DNA of 64,000 nucleotides from an uncultured Candidatus Poseidoniales archaeon (GCA_905181785.1 CAJIZC010000023.1:62001-126000); one strand, 5' to 3'; positions 8,714 to 18,099 are shown, counted from the first letter of the stretch. Program-made: numbers and translations. The notes: generated from the letters alone by a model not told the origin.

Positions 8714-10021
8714 ATGCCAGCAACCGTCGTTCTTGGTGCCCAATGGGGAGATGAAGGAAAAGGCAAATTGGTTGACCGCATAGCGGAGCAAGCCACATGG
8801 GTTGTCCGCTTCCAGGGTGGCAACAACGCCGGCCACACGGTCGTGCTCGGTGAACAAGTGCTCAAATTCCACCTCCTTCCTTCTGGAATCACCCGCAAAG
8901 AATGCAACCTCGTCCTTGGTGATGGAATGGTCATCGATCCGTGGGTGCTCGACAAAGAACTCAACGGATGGAATGACACAACAGGCGAAGATCCTCGTGG
9001 CCATCGTTTGTTCATCAGCGAGCGGGCCCACATCATCCTTCCTTACCATTGCATACTCGACGGCCAGGATAAGAAAATTGGAACCACTGGCCGAGGCATT
9101 GGGCCCACCTACGCAGATAAAATCAACAGAATCGGATTGAGATTCGGCGACCTTGCAGAAGTGGACGGGGACGGTGCATGGATTGCAGCGACCGCTGCTC
9201 GAATGAATGCAAGTTTGGAAGCTGCTGGTTGTGAAGACCGCATCGCAGAAGAAAAACTCGCTGAAGACATCGCATGGATTCACGCTGCGTACGCAACCAG
9301 CATTTCCAACACTGGATTGATGCTGGATAATGCGCTTAAACTTGATGAACATGTCATTCTTGAAGGCGCTCAGGGATGCCTTTTGGACATCGACCAGGGT
9401 ACGTTCCCCTTCGTCACTTCTTCAGTTACTTCCCGTGGAAACGCAAGCCACGGAGCAGGGATTCACCCCGGTCATGTGGATGAAGTGATTGGAATCACCA
9501 AGGCCTATATTACCCGCGTTGGCCACGGTTCGATGCCAACTGAACTGGAAGATGCTGCTGGCGATCACCTTGGAACCGTCGGCCATGAATTTGGCACTAC
9601 GACGGGTCGAAAGCGGCGCTGTGGTTGGTTTGATGCTGTGGTCATGCGACACGCTCAACGGATCAATGGATTCACTGGCTTAGCATTGACTAAACTCGAC
9701 GTGCTTGGAGGTCTTGAAGAAATCAAGATATGTGTGGCCTACGAATTGGATGGAAAGGAGATTTTGGAAATGCCGGCAAGCGCAACCGCCCTCGCACGTT
9801 GCAAGCCCATTTACATCAGCATGCCTGGGTTCCCTGGCCATTCGCTGGAAGAGTGGTTGATGATTGCCAAGAAGGCTAATACAGACGGTGTTGGGTTTGC
9901 AACGCTCCCTACATCTGCTCAATTGTACATCAAGAAGATCGAGGCTCTTGTGGGTGTAGAATGCACCAGCGTCGGTGTTGGTCCTGACCGCGATGCAACA
10001 ATTGACCGTGTGCAGGCGTGA
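8714..10021 (+). CDS. purA: Adenylosuccinate synthetase
   Basis: A 435-residue cytoplasmic enzyme joining IMP and aspartate with GTP to give adenylosuccinate, the first committed step to AMP. The N-terminal GTP loop GAQWGDEGKGKLVD and the GGNNAGHT motif contain the catalytic Asp and His. GTTGRGIGPTYADK, EGAQGCLLDIDQGTFPFVTSS and TTTGRKRRCGWFD follow in the expected order. GGAG about 8 bases upstream supports the ATG at 8714. A long antisense open frame (8645-9352) is a shadow. A hairpin and tRNA-Ala follow. Confidence 0.97.
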   Translation: MPATVVLGAQWGDEGKGKLVDRIAEQATWVVRFQGGNNAGHTVVLGEQVLKFHLLPSGITRKECNLVLGDGMVIDPWVLDKELNGWNDTTGEDPRGHRLFISERAHIILPYHCILDGQDKKIGTTGRGIGPTYADKINRIGLRFGDLAEVDGDGAWIAATAARMNASLEAAGCEDRIAEEKLAEDIAWIHAAYATSISNTGLMLDNALKLDEHVILEGAQGCLLDIDQGTFPFVTSSVTSRGNASHGAGIHPGHVDEVIGITKAYITRVGHGSMPTELEDAAGDHLGTVGHEFGTTTGRKRRCGWFDAVVMRHAQRINGFTGLALTKLDVLGGLEEIKICVAYELDGKEILEMPASATALARCKPIYISMPGFPGHSLEEWLMIAKKANTDGVGFATLPTSAQLYIKKIEALVGVECTSVGVGPDRDATIDRVQA

Positions 10022-10032
10022 ACTCTTTCATC

Positions 10033-10060
10033 GCCTTTTGAGGTGAAGACTCAAAAAGGT
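10033..10060 (+). terminator. Hairpin after purA, possible terminator
   Basis: CCTTTTGAG is followed after seven bases by CTCAAAAAGG, a nine-pair stem with one bulged A, 12 bases after the purA stop and before tRNA-Ala. No U-tract follows, so it could also be an mRNA 3'-end stabiliser or a processing structure. Confidence 0.35.
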
Positions 10061-10083
10061 GAGGCTCAACCGTTGGCTTACAG

Positions 10084-10159
10084 GGGCGTTTAGCTCAGTT
10101 GGAAGAGTGCTTGGTTTGCAACCAAGATGTCGTGGGTTCAAATCCCACAACGTCCACCA
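10084..10159 (+). tRNA. tRNA-Ala (UGC), CCA encoded
   Basis: A full cloverleaf can be drawn: acceptor GGGCGTT pairs with AACGTCC, and the third pair is G-U, the G3:U70 identity element of alanine tRNAs. The D arm starts TAGCTCAGTT. The anticodon stem CTTGG/CCAAG holds the loop TTTGCAA (anticodon TGC). The T arm is GTGGG-TTCAAAT-CCCAC. The discriminator A at 10156 is followed by an encoded CCA. No intron is present. Confidence 0.95.
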
Positions 10160-10327
10160 CCCTCGTCAAAGAGTCTGAACCCCGTAAGGATTGGACGCAC
10201 AAGGTCGCCGGCATCAATACTAAGATGAATCGTACAGATTGAGCGTTGAGGCGATTAAATCACATCAAAGGTCCCGGGAAGAAACTCGCTTTGGGATCGT
10301 GAATCTATTCTCGCTCGAGCAACAGCA
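10160..10327. other. Non-coding stretch between tRNA-Ala and the small membrane-protein gene
   Basis: These 168 bases contain no open frame with a credible start and no second tRNA. Two AT-rich patches (about 10220-10230 and 10255-10266) might serve the gene at 10328, but neither is a convincing TATA box. Confidence 0.4.
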
Positions 10328-10627
10328 ATGGGTTTGAAACTGAGCGAAGATGGTCAAAATTGGATTCCAATAGAGACTGAGTCAACAAATATTCCGGGAG
10401 AAGGTGTTCAAACGTTTCCTGATGATTATGAGCCTTCCAGCGCACTTGCCCTTCTAGACGCTGCTTCATTGGGCGTGAGCATCGGAATGTGGCTCGTGTT
10501 CGTATTTATGATTGCATCGATTCTAGTGCCAGTTTTGGGATTCTTAGTTTTGTTATGGTTGTTCTTTATGGCAATTGGAATGGGTCCAATTGAATCCATA
10601 GCGCATATACTCGGGTTTTTCGGCTAA
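10328..10627 (+). CDS. Small hypothetical membrane protein
   Basis: A 99-residue product with a hydrophilic first 45 residues followed by one long or two short transmembrane segments (from about SIGMWLVFVFMIASILV through VLGFLVLLWLFFMAIGMG). No signal peptide, cysteine motif or family signature is seen. It sits alone between tRNA-Ala and a convergent unknown gene, in more AT-rich sequence than its surroundings, so it may be a lineage-specific or recently gained gene. ATG at 10328; no clear ribosome binding site. Confidence 0.5.
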   Translation: MGLKLSEDGQNWIPIETESTNIPGEGVQTFPDDYEPSSALALLDAASLGVSIGMWLVFVFMIASILVPVLGFLVLLWLFFMAIGMGPIESIAHILGFFG

Positions 10628-10668
10628 CAAACGGTTCCTGACGCACAAGGATTTGTACGTACAGGAAT

Positions 10669-11118
10669 TCAGTTCAGCCATGTATTGGATGGTTCTAAGA
10701 GCAATTTTTCAGCGTGCCAGCCGGAAAAATGAACCGTCGGAGCAGGCAAATCAATCCCCTCTGATCTTAGGTCTGTGAAGAATTTCATAAGTGAAAGAAA
10801 ACCTTTGATGGGTAATGCATCATCCACTGCATCATTGGGCGCGAGTGACCAGAATAATTCAGGTACACATCCGCCGATCATGCTTGAGATACCAACCATC
10901 TTTGATTCTCTGAGGTTTACTTCTGAGTCTTGAATGCACATGAGCCAGATGTGCAGGTCTTCATACTTCTCGATTCTAGGCTGCAGCAATGCGATTGAGC
11001 GTCGAAGTTCATCGCGATGTTGCCTTACAAAGCCCAAATCCACCTGGGTGAAACTCCTTGAGATTCCCAAAGCTTCCAGTACCGTTTCTAAATTCCATCC
11101 ATAGGTTATTGATGCCAT
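10669..11118 (-). CDS. Hypothetical protein
   Basis: A 149-residue, mostly helical soluble protein with two or three scattered cysteines and aromatic-rich stretches (YEDLHIWLMCIQDSE, HFSGWHAEKLLLEPS). No recognised domain. It is isolated between the small membrane-protein gene and a 130-base AT-rich spacer (11119-11248) that holds nothing identifiable. Its base composition is more AT-rich than that of the flanking housekeeping genes. It may be lineage-specific. Confidence 0.5.
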   Translation of the reverse strand: MASITYGWNLETVLEALGISRSFTQVDLGFVRQHRDELRRSIALLQPRIEKYEDLHIWLMCIQDSEVNLRESKMVGISSMIGGCVPELFWSLAPNDAVDDALPIKGFLSLMKFFTDLRSEGIDLPAPTVHFSGWHAEKLLLEPSNTWLN

Positions 11119-11248
11119 ATTTTGAACTACAATTCACAGTATATGAACCAAAATAAGACGGCTGTTCTCGAAGTGAAAGTAAAATCACAAATCCTCTTGT
11201 CGCACAGGTGGGGCACGTTGAACTAAATGGTCACCATTTGCAAACCAA

Positions 11249-13114
11249 TCAAACACACACTGTATGCGTGCAGGCTGGCGGTGTGAAGTAACGGCGGTCT
11301 TCTGGAATGAAGGTGTCCAATTGCAGGGTTGAGCCTTCTCCTTCTTGAATGAACACAACTGAAGACGTGCTGGCAGGGAGGTAATCCTCGCCAGTTGATA
11401 GGAGGCTCAAACGGAATCGGTGACCTTCTTCAATTTCAGCATCGAGTGGCATGAATTCCATTTTCGCATTGATGGTCTGGACGAGGGGTGTCCAGGTTTG
11501 AATGTCATCGCCACCTGCGTGGTAGCGCAGATCCATGATCGCATGACCAATGTGAATGCACTCGTCATTGGCGTCACAGTCTTCGAGCAAAGCATACAAT
11601 TGACCACCAAGCGTTGCGGTGGTGACATCAACATGCAAACGGGGTGTACCTGCAATATACATGGTCTTGTTGAGCGGTTCTGATTCCCAGACGGGTCCAG
11701 TTGTTGCATCGGGTAAAACACTCATGCCCCCTCCGACGCTGGTTAACAATCCGCCAAGGTCCATGCTGACAACCTCAATATCGGTTGGCGGGTATCGTTC
11801 TTCAAGCCGCCACGATCCCTGGTTTGATTGAATTTCAACGTCCAGACTGGGTTGTTCACCCTCGCCTCGTAGATAGAAATCAAACCACTCGAGAAGGTCT
11901 TGCATCCAATCCATTCGAACCATTTCGGGGAAGGCTTCTCCCCCTCGGCCTCCCATGTCTGAGCGGTCGAACAGTTGCTGTGGACGGTCTGGATAATCGT
12001 GGTCCCATTGGCCAAACAAGCCCTTGGCATCGATGCCTGCGTCTTTGAGAGCGTTGATGGTTGGTACAGCCATATGTGGGTCGACGTTCCAGTCATGCAT
12101 GCCCTGAATGAGGTAAACACTGCCTTGATAGTTCTCGAGCACTCGATCCAAGAAGTAGCGCTCAGCCCAATAGTCTCCGGCCACTTCAGATCCCAAAAGG
12201 TAGGCGGAAACACCTGTGCCGGGCCCAATCAGGTAATCTGGGCATATGTTTTGGTAATCTTCCTCATCACCATCAATTCCGTATGATCCGTAGACCCCGT
12301 TGTGCATGATCGGTGCGCGTGCTTCTGCTGAGCCGTTGCGCCACATCAATTCCTTGACGCCAATCAATCCTGAAATGGGTACGATGGTCTTGAGGTAATC
12401 GTGTTCAGCGCCGAACATGGCAGCTTGCCATGGCGTACTGCCATCGTATGATTTTCCAATCATCCCTACATTGCCATTCGACCAATTTTGTTCACCGAAC
12501 CAGCGGACTGCCGCATCGTTGCCGAGTTGTTCTGCGTTCCCCATGAGGTCCATGCAATGATTCGAACGTCCGGTTCCTGCAACAGAAACCTGTGCGAATG
12601 CGAACCCGTGTGGGAGGATTTGGTCAATGATCATCTGCCCCAGCCAAGTGCCTGGAACTTCGATGCTTGGGGTTTCGACGCTCGCTTCTTGGAAGTAAGG
12701 TCCAAATTCAGCGATCACAGGAACAGTGACGCCTTCCGGAACATCTGGCCGCCAAACAGCGAGGCTGATTTTTGCATTCGGTGCAGCTCCACCTTCTTCG
12801 AGCGGTAGTGTGTATTCGACAAAGTGATGCGTTGAGTTCCATTCATTGTTGGTGGCAAGGATTTCATAAGGACCGATTTCCAGCGCTACGCCAAATTCTC
12901 CATCGGTTTCGTACGGCATCATCGATCGTTCCCAAACGGGGACGCGTATGCCCTGTCGTTGCTCTTCTTCAGAGGCAAAATCCATCACGGCTTCGCCGAA
13001 CACGGCAGAGATGAACAAGAACACCAAAGCCACGGCAATGGTCGAACCCAGCACGAGGTTGAATTCACGACTCATTCGCTGTTCAGTGATTAATTCCGCA
13101 TCGACGCCGCTCAT
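11249..13114 (-). CDS. Membrane-anchored CocE/NonD-type (S15, X-Pro dipeptidyl-peptidase-like) hydrolase
   Basis: 621 residues: one N-terminal transmembrane anchor (about 16-40), an alpha/beta-hydrolase domain with the nucleophile elbow GKSYDG (about residue 220), a probable Asp in GMHDWNVDPH and His in GQWDHDYPDR, and a C-terminal jelly-roll domain (about 430-621) with TPRLHVDVTT and GHRFRLSLLST, as in S15/CocE proteins. Several cysteines fit an extracytoplasmic location. The likely role is hydrolysis of acyl, ester or peptide substrates outside the membrane. A strong AGGAGGT about 8 bases before the ATG fixes the start. Substrate unknown. Confidence 0.85.
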   Translation of the reverse strand: MSGVDAELITEQRMSREFNLVLGSTIAVALVFLFISAVFGEAVMDFASEEEQRQGIRVPVWERSMMPYETDGEFGVALEIGPYEILATNNEWNSTHHFVEYTLPLEEGGAAPNAKISLAVWRPDVPEGVTVPVIAEFGPYFQEASVETPSIEVPGTWLGQMIIDQILPHGFAFAQVSVAGTGRSNHCMDLMGNAEQLGNDAAVRWFGEQNWSNGNVGMIGKSYDGSTPWQAAMFGAEHDYLKTIVPISGLIGVKELMWRNGSAEARAPIMHNGVYGSYGIDGDEEDYQNICPDYLIGPGTGVSAYLLGSEVAGDYWAERYFLDRVLENYQGSVYLIQGMHDWNVDPHMAVPTINALKDAGIDAKGLFGQWDHDYPDRPQQLFDRSDMGGRGGEAFPEMVRMDWMQDLLEWFDFYLRGEGEQPSLDVEIQSNQGSWRLEERYPPTDIEVVSMDLGGLLTSVGGGMSVLPDATTGPVWESEPLNKTMYIAGTPRLHVDVTTATLGGQLYALLEDCDANDECIHIGHAIMDLRYHAGGDDIQTWTPLVQTINAKMEFMPLDAEIEEGHRFRLSLLSTGEDYLPASTSSVVFIQEGEGSTLQLDTFIPEDRRYFTPPACTHTVCV

Positions 13115-13191
13115 GATCTTACCTCCTACGGTAAAGGGCTGGTTCCGTTTCTTTTGAGGTTAACGAGTGGCTGGACCTTGGTCAATTCCAC

Positions 13192-14544
13192 TCAATCGTC
13201 CCTTCTGCGCTGATTTCTGTTGTTGTTTCCAGAGCGGTGATCCCCTCGAGGGTTTGAGCTTCCTTGTCCACTGCGGGATTGGTTGCGACCGCCACCGCCG
13301 CCACGACCACCGCCCCCGCCGTTCGACCGGTTTCGCTGGTGTTGCTTCTTCTTTGGAGCGTTTTTATCCTTGATCTTACCTGCTTTTTGGCCTGGTTTTG
13401 GAATGGCTCCAACGAAGTGGAACTCATGGGACAAATCAACAGGGATTTCTTTGCCGATCAACTGTTGGATTCCAACCAAATAACCGGCTTCAGACTCATC
13501 ACAAAACCCGTAGGCAATACCGGTGCGCCCTGCACGAGCGGTTCGGCCAATTCGATGGACGTAACTCTCAGGTTCATTCGGTAAGTCGTAGTTGAAGACG
13601 TGGGTGACACCATCAACGTCAATGCCTCGACTGGCGATGTCGGTTGCCACTAAGATTGGGATGTTGCCGTTCTTGAAACCTGCAAGGGCCTTTGTCCGGG
13701 CGCCTTGGCTCTTGTTCCCGTGGATTGCAGCCGCCGAAATGCCGCTTTGGTCCAACTGCTTGACCAGCCGGTTTGCTCCGTGTTTGGTTCGTGTGAACAC
13801 GATTCCACGCTCGACGCGTTCCTGCTTGATGATCTTCACCAACAATCGGCGCTTGTCTGCCTTTCTGAGGAACATGATTTTTTGCTCGATTCTGTCAACC
13901 GTAATTTCTTCAGGCGTGATGTCGACCTTGACAGCGTTGTGCAAAAACGAACCAGCAAGGTTCGCAATCGAAGATGGCATGGTTGCGCTAAAAAGAAGGT
14001 TCTGTCGTTGCTTCGGGAGAAGTTTCAGCACCTTCTTGATGTCATGAATGAACCCCATGTCAAGCATGCGATCCGCTTCGTCCAAGACAAAGAATTCCAC
14101 ATGGGTGATGTCGATGTGTCCCTGATTGATCAAGTCCAGCAAACGGCCTGGGGTCGCCACTAAGACATCGAGGCCTTTTTGCAAGGCACGAACTTGTGGG
14201 TTTTGATTGACACCGCCAAAAATCACTTTGTGGCGGATGTCCAAATGTTCACTGTATGCAGAAAACCGCTCGTCGATTTGTGCAGCCAATTCTCGCGTTG
14301 GTGAGAGGACCAAAGCGCGAATCTTACGGTTGCCTTGAGGTCGGTTGCGACTCATGATTTGCAACACTGGTAGAGCAAAAGCAGCGGTTTTACCCGTGCC
14401 AGTCTGTGCAACGCCAAGCACATCTCGGCCTGCGAGAAGCGGTGGAATTGATTGCTCTTGAACAGGTGTCGGCGTGGTGTATCCTTCTGCCTCAACGGCA
14501 CGCAGGAGTGGCTCAGAAAGCCCTAAAGTTTGAAAATCGGTCAT
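13192..14544 (-). CDS. DEAD-box RNA helicase
   Basis: A 450-residue helicase with all core motifs in order: Q motif region (MTDFQTLGLSEPLL, TPVQEQSIP), AQTGTGKT (I), PTRELAAQ (Ia), DEAD (II), SATMP (III), then IVFTRTKHGA (IV), VATDIASRGIDVD (V) and HRIGRTARAG (VI). The last 60 residues are rich in Gly, Arg, Asn and Gln, typical of an RNA-binding tail. It probably unwinds structured RNA in ribosome assembly or mRNA decay. The frame opens upstream to 14589, but the ATG at 14544 begins exactly at the conserved motif. Confidence 0.95.
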   Translation of the reverse strand: MTDFQTLGLSEPLLRAVEAEGYTTPTPVQEQSIPPLLAGRDVLGVAQTGTGKTAAFALPVLQIMSRNRPQGNRKIRALVLSPTRELAAQIDERFSAYSEHLDIRHKVIFGGVNQNPQVRALQKGLDVLVATPGRLLDLINQGHIDITHVEFFVLDEADRMLDMGFIHDIKKVLKLLPKQRQNLLFSATMPSSIANLAGSFLHNAVKVDITPEEITVDRIEQKIMFLRKADKRRLLVKIIKQERVERGIVFTRTKHGANRLVKQLDQSGISAAAIHGNKSQGARTKALAGFKNGNIPILVATDIASRGIDVDGVTHVFNYDLPNEPESYVHRIGRTARAGRTGIAYGFCDESEAGYLVGIQQLIGKEIPVDLSHEFHFVGAIPKPGQKAGKIKDKNAPKKKQHQRNRSNGGGGGRGGGGGRNQSRSGQGSSNPRGDHRSGNNNRNQRRRDD

Positions 14545-14684
14545 GTACATCCCTCGAACTGTGGGCAACAACACGATGTTGAGGACCAATCAGAACAAGC
14601 CGCGGTCCCGGCATCTCCCCTAAAACAGGGTAGGTCGAATTTAGAACCCGCCGACGATTGAAGGGTCGTTGAGCCAAAGCCACA

Positions 14685-16250
14685 TCACAAAATGGGTTGA
14701 TTACGAAGCCATTCGATGTCTGAGATGTACAATTGGCGAATGTCATCGAGCCCGAGAACCAGCATAGCCAATCGCTCAAGGCCCATACCCCATGCCAAAA
14801 CGGGTGTGGTGATGCCCAGCGGTTCTGTCACTTCAGGTCGGAAGATCCCAGCGCCACCCAATTCGAGCCATGTCCCACGCCACTTTACTTCGATTTCGAG
14901 GCTTGGTTCAGTGTACGGGAAATAAGCGGGACGAACTCGAACCTCGGGGTACCCCATCTTGGCGTAGAATGTTTTCAAGGTGGTGACGAGCATCTGAAGG
15001 TTCGCCCCTTCTTCCATGATGATGCCTTCGATTTGATGAAACTCGGGAAGGTGTGTTCGGTCAATAGCTTCCTTGCGGAACACCCTGTCTACCGAAAACA
15101 CTCGGCACGCTTCATCCGGGTGTTGTGCCAGATATTGGATGGTGTTCACGGTGGTGTGTGTTCGCAACAAGCCTTTCTCAGATGTGGCTTTGGAAAATGA
15201 ACCGCCCCAGCCAACCGAGCCAGTCGTTCCCCCGTGTTCATGGATGTCGCCCCAAGCCTTCACCAGGTCTTCAGGAAGAGGAATTGATGCCGGTGAATCG
15301 AGGTAGAAGGTGTCTTGCATTTCTCGTGCAGGGTGGTCTTGAGGGATGAACAAAGCGTCCATGTTCCATCCCGCCGTTTGGACGTAGTCATCGACAAGTT
15401 CTGAAAAGCCCATCTCCAAGAAGATGGCCCGGACGCGCTCAATCAGTGCTTGCATGGGGTGGCTTCGACCCGTTCTTGGGGTTGCGGACTCCAACGTGAC
15501 GTCGAATGATCTGAACTCTGCTTCTTTCCATGCCTCCGATTGAAGCAGTTCGGTTGTGATTTCAGCGATGGCTTGCTTTTCTTGTAGTTCTTCAGGAGCG
15601 ATGGCCGACCCTTGTGCGGTGATGGACCATGTGCGCGTTGTGCTTTCCGTCACTTCGATCAAGTTCCGGCGCGACTTGAAATGCTCCATCATGTCAACAT
15701 CAGCGTGTTCAAAGGCGCATGGAAGCGTGGTGAGGAATGCAGTTCTTGCTGCGAGGACCGCATCCACCGAAGCAGCATCAGCCGCTTCGAACACACCTGC
15801 GTTCAGCGAAACTCCGATTCGCTTGAGCAAACCAACGCCCGGGCCAGCTTCATGGCGTTCAAACGCAGATTGTAAGTTCGCCATCGAGGGTGATTCAGCG
15901 TTCTTGATCCACGTCCAGAGGCGTTGTTCAAGCAACCCTTCTTGAAGTGCTTTTGATCCTTCACTGCCCGGCGAAACCGTGCGGACAACATGTTCTACAG
16001 TCTCTGCTAAGCCGTAATTTGTCAAGCCGTGACCAGCACCAACAGCAACCGCTTGGTCGTTCCAGTTGCAGGCTTCGAGCACTTCAGTAAGGCTCCATTT
16101 TTTGGTGGCATCGCTTTGCATCACGCCGAGCATCTTACGCTCTGGGTTGAGCAAGACCGGTGCCTCCATGATGTGCTGCGTGCGCTCAACGCCCTTCAAA
16201 TCTGTCCTTGTAATCGGTATGATTGGCCTGTTCATTCGGCCTTCATCCAT
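14685..16250 (-). CDS. pheS: Phenylalanyl-tRNA synthetase alpha subunit
   Basis: About 521 residues. The N-terminal part (about 1-230) has the winged-helix-like modules of archaeal/eukaryotic PheS. The class II catalytic domain follows: HPAREMQDTFYLD (motif 1 region), RVFRKEAIDRTHLPEFHQIEG (motif 2) and GMGLERLAMLVLG (motif 3). It forms a heterotetramer with PheT, which is not in this window. The ATG at 16250 is two codons after the upstream gene's stop; a TTG at 16253 and an ATG at 16235 are alternatives. It ends about 140 bases upstream of the helicase start. Confidence 0.95.
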   Translation of the reverse strand: MDEGRMNRPIIPITRTDLKGVERTQHIMEAPVLLNPERKMLGVMQSDATKKWSLTEVLEACNWNDQAVAVGAGHGLTNYGLAETVEHVVRTVSPGSEGSKALQEGLLEQRLWTWIKNAESPSMANLQSAFERHEAGPGVGLLKRIGVSLNAGVFEAADAASVDAVLAARTAFLTTLPCAFEHADVDMMEHFKSRRNLIEVTESTTRTWSITAQGSAIAPEELQEKQAIAEITTELLQSEAWKEAEFRSFDVTLESATPRTGRSHPMQALIERVRAIFLEMGFSELVDDYVQTAGWNMDALFIPQDHPAREMQDTFYLDSPASIPLPEDLVKAWGDIHEHGGTTGSVGWGGSFSKATSEKGLLRTHTTVNTIQYLAQHPDEACRVFSVDRVFRKEAIDRTHLPEFHQIEGIIMEEGANLQMLVTTLKTFYAKMGYPEVRVRPAYFPYTEPSLEIEVKWRGTWLELGGAGIFRPEVTEPLGITTPVLAWGMGLERLAMLVLGLDDIRQLYISDIEWLRNQPIL

Positions 16251-16256
16251 CAACGG

Positions 16257-16634
16257 TCATTCTTCTTCATCCCAAAGGTGGATTTCACACTCGGGGCAAG
16301 AAAAATACGCCGGTTTTGACCCATCAACAAGGGTTACCTTTCCACATGGTCCGCACAACACTGAGGTCCGTATTGGTTCGTCAAGGGTTGTGTCAATTCG
16401 GTACATCACTCGACCAGCGTCTGGAAGTTGCTCCGCCTCAGGCGTCCAGGTTTCAATTTCTTCAGGCGTCATGCCGCGTTGGGTTTTCATGGACATTCCA
16501 ACGACGAACAGCACAAGGCCAGACACTCCAATTGTAGCGCCCATTGAATAAACGCCTCCAACGGTCAAAAATGCGCCCATGACAATGCAAATCATCGCAC
16601 CGATGAGGAAATTCTCTCGACCGTTCCGGAGCAT
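16257..16634 (-). CDS. Zinc-ribbon membrane protein
   Basis: About 125 residues: two transmembrane helices (about 9-30 and 33-50) followed by a soluble domain with a CGPC and a CPEC pair (about 94-97 and 114-117), a rubredoxin-knuckle-type zinc ribbon, and an acidic end. AGGTGAT just upstream supports the ATG at 16634. It sits between the aminotransferase and pheS genes on the same strand with gaps under 10 bases, so the three probably form one transcript. Function unknown. Confidence 0.65.
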   Translation of the reverse strand: MLRNGRENFLIGAMICIVMGAFLTVGGVYSMGATIGVSGLVLFVVGMSMKTQRGMTPEEIETWTPEAEQLPDAGRVMYRIDTTLDEPIRTSVLCGPCGKVTLVDGSKPAYFSCPECEIHLWDEEE

Positions 16635-16643
16635 CAAATCACC

Positions 16644-17999
16644 TCATCTGAGTGCTTCAGCCAATGCCTCAGCCACTTTAGGAATTTGAGCCAGAGGGAT
16701 CGCACACAGACCGATTCGTACGCCGCCAGTCAACGGAACCAGGTAGACGTGATGCGTGGCGCAAGCCTCTGCAATTTTGTTTGGATCTTCATGCTCGAGC
16801 CACGCGAAAAATCCGTCATGGGTTGGGTTCAGCGGCACCTTCAGTTCATCGCATGCTGCAATCAGAGCGGTGCGTCGTTCCACCAGCAAGTCTTGCAGGC
16901 GATCTCGTTCCTCACTCCACGCAGCCCCACCTTCATCAGAAGCGTGAATTTCACTGACTGCGTACTGTGACACACGAGGTGCTGCGGACCAGGTTTGTCG
17001 ACCCGTAACGCCCATCACGGTTCCCAGACGTTCGGTGACGGCCGGATCGGGATGAATGCTCACCAACGCTCCGGTTCGCAACCCATAGATGGTGTGCGAT
17101 TTCGAAAGCGATAGGGCAAAGGTGATGAGGAGGTTTTCCGGCCAAGGCCATCCGTTTTTCATTGCTTCATGAAGGGTCTCAGCCCATCCATGGGGCTCCT
17201 CGGCATAGAGGTGATAGGCTGCGTCTAAGAGCAAAGTATGGCCTACATGCTCGTTGACCGAAGCGCTTTCCATCACCGCTTCCAAAACAGCCATTCGCCC
17301 GTTAGGCGTAAGGGAAAGGCCAGTTGGATTGTGAGCGGGATCATTGATCCACATCATGACTTTGTCTTGAGTTTCACAAAGACCTGAGAGTTCATGCTTC
17401 AATCCGTCGATGTCCACATAGGGATAGGGTGAAGCCCCCTTTGGAAGGAGCGGGTAGGTTTTGATCTTTAAATCGCATCCAGAAAGAAAGCCCTTGTATG
17501 GTCCCCAATAGCGGTCTCGAAGCAACACAGAATCGCCCCGGTTGGAGAAATTGTTTGCTGCGAGGTACAATGCGCCCGACCCACCAGCAGTCGCTGTGGC
17601 GGTGATGTTGATGCCCATTGCTTCTAACTCCTGCCGGCGTTGCCCGAGTGCCAATGTTTTGGCGAGATCGAGAAAAGCAGGAAGTCCTGTGAGCGGGGCG
17701 TAGGCGGCAATTTCCACGGCTGGTGCATTGCGCACGGCTTCATCGACCACGGTGTTGATGGCAAGCGTCCCATCGTCTTCCAACAAGGCGCCAATGGTGC
17801 CGTTGACGGCATCTGCTCCAGATGCAATGGCTTCCTGATAACGCGCCCACCAGGCGAAAATAGTATCACTGCCTACCTTCGTCTGTGCATAAGGGTTGAG
17901 CAAACCTGCCCCCGCATCATGGTCCATGGCCCGCCCAATGCAGCCGCGTTCTTTGAGTTGCCCCTTCGTTTTCGTAGGCGAAGCATCCGTTTCATTCAT
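16644..17999 (-). CDS. PLP-dependent aminotransferase, class I/II fold (aromatic/tyrosine-type)
   Basis: About 451 residues with the type I fold. TATAGGSGALYLAANNF forms the PLP phosphate region, NDPAHNPTGLSL carries the Asn/Pro loop, LLLDAAYHLYAE has the pyridine-contacting Asp and Tyr, and SLSKSHTIYGLRTGALV contains the Schiff-base Lys (about residue 292) and a downstream Arg. Layout and length resemble aromatic or aspartate-type aminotransferases, but substrate choice cannot be settled from sequence. The first ATG (17999) is preferred over an adjacent TTG. It is divergent from tRNA-Thr. Confidence 0.82.
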   Translation of the reverse strand: MNETDASPTKTKGQLKERGCIGRAMDHDAGAGLLNPYAQTKVGSDTIFAWWARYQEAIASGADAVNGTIGALLEDDGTLAINTVVDEAVRNAPAVEIAAYAPLTGLPAFLDLAKTLALGQRRQELEAMGINITATATAGGSGALYLAANNFSNRGDSVLLRDRYWGPYKGFLSGCDLKIKTYPLLPKGASPYPYVDIDGLKHELSGLCETQDKVMMWINDPAHNPTGLSLTPNGRMAVLEAVMESASVNEHVGHTLLLDAAYHLYAEEPHGWAETLHEAMKNGWPWPENLLITFALSLSKSHTIYGLRTGALVSIHPDPAVTERLGTVMGVTGRQTWSAAPRVSQYAVSEIHASDEGGAAWSEERDRLQDLLVERRTALIAACDELKVPLNPTHDGFFAWLEHEDPNKIAEACATHHVYLVPLTGGVRIGLCAIPLAQIPKVAEALAEALR

Positions 18000-18026
18000 C
18001 AAGGGTTAGCGTTTGGGCGGAACATC

Positions 18027-18099
18027 GCCTGTGTAGCATAGCTGGTAGTGCATCGGATTTGTAATCCGAAGGCCGGGGGTTCGAGTCCCTCCGCAGGCT
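18027..18099 (+). tRNA. tRNA-Thr (UGU)
   Basis: Acceptor GCCTGTG pairs with CGCAGGC (one G-U pair). The D arm begins TAGCATAGCTGG. The anticodon stem TCGGA/TCCGA carries the loop TTTGTAA (anticodon TGT). The T arm is GGGGG-TTCGAGT-CCCTC with one mismatch or wobble. The discriminator T at 18099 is followed by CC then TTTT, so CCA is not encoded, unlike the Ala and Val tRNAs here. The T-run after the gene may serve as terminator. Confidence 0.93.

Noticed and set aside
8645-9352. 235-residue open frame antisense to purA
   Set aside because: It runs opposite a fully conserved purA, shows no domain likeness and uses codons as expected for a shadow.
11229-11250. Eleven-base match (TTGGTTTGCAA, reverse strand) to the tRNA-Ala anticodon arm
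   Set aside because: Too short and from the anticodon region rather than the 3' end; chance is likely, so it is not taken as an attachment site.
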